A stretch of DNA of 64,000 bases from Pseudomonadales bacterium (GTDB lineage: Bacteria > Pseudomonadota > Gammaproteobacteria > Pseudomonadales > Pseudohongiellaceae), in contig JACKOK010000002.1 of assembly GCA_024234365.1 (NCBI GenBank), positions 434,001-498,000 of the forward strand, read 5' to 3'. Below are positions 60,077 to 64,000 of this stretch, in pieces; the first letter of the stretch is position 1, and the number at the start of each line of letters is the position of its first letter. Position numbers and translations under genes: made by a program. Under the pieces are notes generated by a model, which was not told the origin of the DNA, searched no databases, and was given only the letters and a program-made list of their open reading frames with translations.

Positions 60077-60709
60077 TTACTCGGCAGCTTCGGCTTCGCC
60101 TTCGCTGCTGTCGGAAGAGGCGCCGCCACGGGGAGCCAGAACGCTGACAACGGCGTTGTCGGCATCGTGGCCGTGAATCAGGTCAACGCTGCTCACACCC
60201 TTGGGCAGTTTGATGCCGGAGATGTGAATGGCTTCGCCAACACCCACGTCGCTCATGTCCACTTCAATGAACTCGGGCAGATCTTTCGGCAGACAGGAAA
60301 CCTGCAGTTCGGTCATCACCTTGATGATGCTGCCGCCGCCCAGTTTGACGCCCTTGCACTTTTCTTCGTTGATGAAGTGCAGCGGAACGGCAACGGTGAT
60401 GGCGTGGTTGGCACTGACGCGCTGGAAGTCAGCGTGCAGAACGCGGGCCTTGGCGGGGTGGCGCTGCAGCGCCTTGATAACAACCTGCTCGGCTTTCTTG
60501 TCGATCACCAGCTTGATGATGTGAGAGAAGAAGGCTTCGTTGGCGATGGCCTTGATCAGATCCTTGTGCGGGATGCTGATGCTGACAGGGGCCTTGTCTT
60601 CGCCGTAAACGATGGCAGGGACCAGATCGGCCTGACGGCGCAGGCGGCGGCTCGCACCTTTCCCCAGCTCCGTACGGGCAGTAGCGTGAATTTCAAATGC
60701 GTCGGACAT
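60077..60709 (-). CDS. rplY: 50S ribosomal protein L25/Ctc, long form
   Basis: 210 residues from ATG 60709 (GGAGAAACAAA upstream); an open extension upstream has no similarity. L25 5S-rRNA-binding domain (MSDAFEIHATARTELGKGASRRLRR, PAIVYGEDKAPVSISIPHKDL) followed by the CTC/TL5 C-terminal domain (LHADFQRVSANHAITVAVPLHF) and an acidic tail. Typical of the Pseudomonas-like long form, placed between prs and pth. Confidence 0.96.
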   Translation of the reverse strand: MSDAFEIHATARTELGKGASRRLRRQADLVPAIVYGEDKAPVSISIPHKDLIKAIANEAFFSHIIKLVIDKKAEQVVIKALQRHPAKARVLHADFQRVSANHAITVAVPLHFINEEKCKGVKLGGGSIIKVMTELQVSCLPKDLPEFIEVDMSDVGVGEAIHISGIKLPKGVSSVDLIHGHDADNAVVSVLAPRGGASSDSSEGEAEAAE

Positions 60710-60906
60710 TTTGTTTCTCCAAAAGGGATGTTTTGCAACATCGTCGGCCTGTTTCCGGTTTGCGACCAACCGGTTGAGGCGGTAAAAAAAGACCCAGCAG
60801 AACACGCGCCTGCTCCACCTGGGAGAGCCTTGTGTTCCGTCGGGCCTTCGTTGTGCTCCGTACCACTGTCAGCGGCCGGTAGCGCTATCCGTGCGGGTTC
60901 ACACCC

Positions 60907-61857
60907 TCAGGTGTTGTCGAACATCGCACTGATGGATTCTTCGTTGCTGACACGGCGAATGGATTCGGCCAGCAGTTTCGCCATGCTGAGCTGGCGAACA
61001 TTCTTGCACTTGCTGAACTCGGCACGCAGCGGGATGGTGTCGGTCACCACCAGCTCGTCGAGGTCGGAATCGCTGACATTATTGTAGGCATTGCCGGACA
61101 GTACCGGATGCGTACAGTAGGCCACCACGCGGGAGGCGCCGCGCTCTTTCAGCGCCGTAGCTGCCTTGCACAGGGTGCCGGCGGTATCGACCATATCGTC
61201 CACGATCAGGCAGGTGCGGTCCTTCACCTCACCGATGATGTGCATCACCTGGGCTTCATTGGCCTGGGGGCGACGCTTGTCGATGATGGCGAGGTCTACA
61301 TTGAGCTGCTTGGCCACCGCGCGGGCGCGTACCACACCACCGATGTCCGGCGAGACCACGGTCAGGTTTTCGTAATGCTGTCTTTCGATGTCTTCCGTCA
61401 GCAGGGGCGAGCCGTAGACGTTATCCACGGGAATGCTGAAGAAGCCTTGAATCTGTTCGGCGTGCAGGTCCACGGTGAGCACCCGGTTGATGCCCACGCT
61501 CACGATCATGTCGGCCACGACCTTGGCGCTGATGGCCACGCGGGAGGAACGCACGCGGCGGTCCTGGCGGGCATAGCCGAAGTAGGGAATGACGGCGGTA
61601 ATGCGGTTGGCAGAGGCGCGGTGGATAGCATCGGCCATGATCAGCAGTTCCATCAGACTGTCGTTGGTCGGCGCACAGGTCGGCTGAATGATGAAAACAT
61701 CCTTGCCGCGAACGTTTTCCTTGATTTCGACATTGACTTCGCCATCGCTGAACTTGTCAACGGTCGCTTCGCCCAGAGGAATCCCGATATGTTTTGCGAT
61801 CTTGTCGGCCAGTGCCGGATTTGCGTTGCCCGCAAATACCATCAGGTTGTTTGCCAT
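60907..61857 (-). CDS. prs: Ribose-phosphate pyrophosphokinase
   Basis: Makes PRPP for nucleotide, His and Trp synthesis. 316 residues from ATG 61857: MANNLMVFAGNANPALADKIA, the flexible loop RQDRRVRSSRVAISAKVVADM, and the PRPP-binding motif CLIVDDMVDTAGTLCKAA. Length equals E. coli Prs. The open frame goes further upstream over the tRNA-Gln but without coding similarity. A 197-bp gap follows before rplY. Confidence 0.97.
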   Translation of the reverse strand: MANNLMVFAGNANPALADKIAKHIGIPLGEATVDKFSDGEVNVEIKENVRGKDVFIIQPTCAPTNDSLMELLIMADAIHRASANRITAVIPYFGYARQDRRVRSSRVAISAKVVADMIVSVGINRVLTVDLHAEQIQGFFSIPVDNVYGSPLLTEDIERQHYENLTVVSPDIGGVVRARAVAKQLNVDLAIIDKRRPQANEAQVMHIIGEVKDRTCLIVDDMVDTAGTLCKAATALKERGASRVVAYCTHPVLSGNAYNNVSDSDLDELVVTDTIPLRAEFSKCKNVRQLSMAKLLAESIRRVSNEESISAMFDNT

Positions 61858-61981
61858 GCGTGTCTTACCCTTTTCAGGCTTGGTGGTGCCAGGTCGGAGG
61901 CTGTTGTTCAGGCTTAAGATATGCGTTCCACCACTGTCTGTGGGTTGATGCGCGGAGTCGTCACGCAGGACGCTTGAAAAA

Positions 61982-62057
61982 TGGCTGGGGTGGCTGGACT
62001 CGAACCAACGCATGCAAGGATCAAAACCTTGTGCCTTACCAACTTGGCGACACCCCA
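61982..62057 (-). tRNA. tRNA-Gln (UUG)
   Basis: 76 nt with encoded CCA: acceptor TGGGGTG/CACCCCA with G discriminator, D arm CGCC...GGCA, anticodon stem CAAGG-TTTTGAT-CCTTG with anticodon UUG, T arm GTTGGTTCGAGTCCAGC. Located between ispE and prs as in many Pseudomonas-like genomes. An upstream TTTAAAAT may be its -10 region. Confidence 0.95.
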
Positions 62058-62116
62058 AGAAACTCGTGCATTTTAAACGAATGCGCTCGTGTTTGCATGC
62101 CTGGGCATGCGGGAGT

Positions 62117-62929
62117 TCAGTCAGGACGTTCCGACAAACTCCGGGCAACAAATCCCTGCATTCCCTGCGGGAGACGATTCAGAAGTGCGATTGCCTGCTG
62201 CTCTGAATCGAAGGCTGCGAAGAGGCTGGCGCCGGTTCCCGTCATTCGCGCCGAGGCGAATTGATTCAGCCATTTCAGGGCTTCATCGACGGGCGGATAC
62301 AGGCTGCGAACCACATTTTCACAGTCATTTCTGGTGTGCCCTTCCAGAAAGGCGGCCATTTTGATGGCTGTTGTGTCTCGTGTCAATTCTTGATGTGAAA
62401 AAATCTCCCCGGTGGAAACATGGCAATCCGGGGTGATCACGAGGAAGAATCGGGGCGGCAAATCCACGGGAATGAGCACCTCGCCCACGCCTTCCGCCCA
62501 GGCGCTGCGGCCACGGACAAACAGGGGGACATCGGCACCCAGGCGCAGGCCGATGGCGGCGAGAGCGTCTTCGTCCAGCCCGGTCTGCCACAGGCGGTTG
62601 AGGCCCAGCAGGGCGCTGGCGGCATCCGAGCTGCCTCCCCCCAGACCGGCACCGGCCGGAATGCGCTTGTCCAGATGCAGGTCTGCCCCCAGCCGTGTGC
62701 CCGTGGCATCACGCAGAGCACGGGCTGCGCGCAGCACCAGATTGTCCTCGCCAGCCAGGGCCGGTTCGGAGCAGGTGAAACACAGGGCGTCATCGCTGCG
62801 CGGATTGATGTGCAGGGTATCGCCGTAATCGATCAGCTGGAACACGGTCTGCAGCAGGTGATAGCCATCGGCGCGGCGTCCGGTGATGTGCAGAAACAGG
62901 TTCAGCTTGGCAGGGCAGGAGATAATCAT
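62117..62929 (-). CDS. ispE: 4-diphosphocytidyl-2-C-methyl-D-erythritol kinase
   Basis: GHMP kinase of the MEP isoprenoid pathway. 270 residues: LISCPAKLNLFLHITGRRADGYHLLQTVFQ, and the ATP motif IPAGAGLGGGSSDAASALLGLN. The length is typical of the family. Six bases separate it from lolB. Together with dxs and ispA the window holds three steps of isoprenoid synthesis. Confidence 0.96.
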   Translation of the reverse strand: MIISCPAKLNLFLHITGRRADGYHLLQTVFQLIDYGDTLHINPRSDDALCFTCSEPALAGEDNLVLRAARALRDATGTRLGADLHLDKRIPAGAGLGGGSSDAASALLGLNRLWQTGLDEDALAAIGLRLGADVPLFVRGRSAWAEGVGEVLIPVDLPPRFFLVITPDCHVSTGEIFSHQELTRDTTAIKMAAFLEGHTRNDCENVVRSLYPPVDEALKWLNQFASARMTGTGASLFAAFDSEQQAIALLNRLPQGMQGFVARSLSERPD

Positions 62930-62934
62930 GGTCT

Positions 62935-63534
62935 TCAGGGGGTGAGCGTCCAGTCCAGGCGCACGAAGTCCAGCCGCAAGGGGGCTTTCTCGATGCGGAT
63001 GCGGGTGGGCAGGGATTCGATGTCGTAGCGGGTATAGGCCAGATACTGCACTACCCAGCCGTCCTGTTCCAGGCTCACCAGATGATGCTCCTCATTGAAG
63101 ATGGGCTGCGCCCGGCTGCCCGGTGCGGGAATGCCCTTGATCCAGTAGGAGAGCTGGGAGACGGGCAGCTCATAACCAAGCTGCTCCCGCACCAGGTCCT
63201 CCGGGGTGGCGGCACTCAGGGGAGTTTTACCTTCCTGCTGCAGGATGACCTGCCCGGGGTGGCCGGTGATTTCGGTGGCACCCGCATTGAGCGTGCCCCA
63301 GAGGTTGATGACATAGTCTTCGCTGTGTTGACGCCAGCGGATGCGTGAACTGTGGGATTCGCGTTCGTCGCGCACACCAATACGGCCGGTGAACTCCCAG
63401 GTATTCAGTGCCGCGAGGAGGCTGCGGCGATTCTGCCAGTCTTCATTGACCGGGGCGTCCATGCGCGGCGTGGCACAGCCTGCCAGCAGGGCGCCTGCCA
63501 GCAGCAGGGCACAGGTTTGCAGACGGGGAAACAT
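62935..63534 (-). CDS. lolB: Outer-membrane lipoprotein LolB
   Basis: Accepts lipoproteins from LolA and inserts them into the outer membrane. 199 residues with lipobox LLAGC (Cys about 20), then WEFTGRIGVRDERESHSSRIRWRQHSEDYVINLWG and the loop LQQEGKTPLSAATPEDLV, with QLSYWIKGIPAPG. Its start lies directly after the stop of the TPR gene. Confidence 0.93.
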   Translation of the reverse strand: MFPRLQTCALLLAGALLAGCATPRMDAPVNEDWQNRRSLLAALNTWEFTGRIGVRDERESHSSRIRWRQHSEDYVINLWGTLNAGATEITGHPGQVILQQEGKTPLSAATPEDLVREQLGYELPVSQLSYWIKGIPAPGSRAQPIFNEEHHLVSLEQDGWVVQYLAYTRYDIESLPTRIRIEKAPLRLDFVRLDWTLTP

Positions 63535-64000
63535 TCAGGAGCCCTGGCGCGCTCGCAGGCGCTCGGTGGTGCGCCGCAGAATCTCGCTGTCGGGGTTGTC
63601 CCGCAGGGAGGCATCCCAGATGCGGTTGGCATCGCGCTGGCGGCCCATGCTCCACAGCACTTCACCCAGATGGGCGGCTACTTCCGGGTCCGGGAACACC
63701 TCAAAGGCCTTCTGCAGATAGCTCAGCGCCTCCTCGTAACGACCCACTTTGAACAAAGCCCAGCCCACGCTGTCCATGATTGCCGGATCTTCCGGGGAGG
63801 CGGCAATGGCGCGTTCGAGCAGACCCAGGGCCTCCTCATAGCGGGTGGTGCGATCCGCCAGGGTATAACCCAGATGGTTCAGGGCCCGGGCGTCCTCCGG
63901 CTGCAGTTCGATGATGCGGCGCAGATCGGCCTCCGACTTCGGCATGTCACCCATCTGTTCACTCAGCAGGGCGCGGGCGAAGAGCAGGTCCACGTTTTCG
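63535..64000 (-). CDS. TPR-repeat protein, N-terminus cut by window edge
   Basis: About 154 visible C-terminal residues consisting of four or five TPR units, e.g. AEADLRRIIELQPEDARALNHLGYTLA-type, EEALGLLERAIAASPEDPAIMDSVGWALFKVGRYEEAL. Such a protein commonly precedes lolB in Pseudomonas-like genomes and is usually a secreted or periplasmic TPR lipoprotein; that part is outside the window. Confidence 0.85.
   Translation of the reverse strand, partial: ENVDLLFARALLSEQMGDMPKSEADLRRIIELQPEDARALNHLGYTLADRTTRYEEALGLLERAIAASPEDPAIMDSVGWALFKVGRYEEALSYLQKAFEVFPDPEVAAHLGEVLWSMGRQRDANRIWDASLRDNPDSEILRRTTERLRARQGS

Overview
The window reads as a GC-rich gammaproteobacterial chromosome. Gene order (thiL-pgpA-ribA, xseB-ispA-dxs, lolB-ispE-tRNA-Gln-prs-rplY-pth-ychF), paired palindromic GTAG-type repeats, an inactive-domain RibBX, many TonB-dependent receptors and DUF6152/lipoprotein pairs suggest a marine member of the Cellvibrionales/Halieaceae-like group. 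That placement is an inference; no 16S gene is present.

Layout. (1) 0-9.1 kb, housekeeping: partial ettA, a palindromic repeat pair, then glyA-nrdR-ribD-ribE, ribBX-ribH-nusB, and thiL-pgpA-ribA. This covers most of riboflavin synthesis, with GTP cyclohydrolase II supplied by a separate ribA because the second domain of RibBX lacks its zinc cysteines. (2) 9.2-12.6 kb: a PotD-like periplasmic binding protein overlapping a membrane GGDEF-EAL protein, the arrangement of the NspS-MbaA polyamine/c-di-GMP sensor. (3) 12.7-16.4 kb: btuB-cobO-btuF under a cobalamin riboswitch. (4) 16.4-17.0 kb: no gene, but dense structured repeats, including two members of a family that also occurs upstream of ribBX. 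(5) 17.0-25.1 kb: dxs-ispA-xseB, a glycosyltransferase, a two-TM protein, a MAPEG protein, a DTW tRNA-modifying enzyme and the ABC-F protein YbiT. (6) 25.3-41.4 kb: accessory and secreted functions, namely a 2OG-Fe oxygenase, a PhoX-like Tat protein, a lipoprotein plus DUF6152 pair, a cytochrome c/HupE/anchor operon, a mercaptopyruvate sulfurtransferase, a large TonB receptor, a DUF486 protein, an SDR enzyme, an LPMO-like protein, an ATP-grasp protein and an RTX/DUF4214 lipase.

(7) 41.4-56.4 kb: a 15-kb island integrated in an elongator tRNA-Met gene. A 54-bp direct repeat of the tRNA 3' half bounds it, and near-identical 26-bp repeats lie just inside both ends. It carries a tyrosine integrase, a Fic protein, a type I restriction-modification operon (hsdM-hsdS-rhuM-hsdR), a small partition-like cluster, and an AlpA/small Cys protein/inovirus Gp2-like module. 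The island appears to have replaced the tRNA terminator with its own.

(8) 56.4-64 kb: tRNA-Met, a di-heme peroxidase, then ychF, pth, rplY, prs, tRNA-Gln, ispE, lolB and a TPR protein running off the end.

Caution: hsdR, hsdS, rhuM, the end of hsdM and the 3' half of ychF carry many single-base frame breaks. ychF is a conserved housekeeping gene, so sequencing or assembly error is a serious alternative to true gene decay in these stretches.
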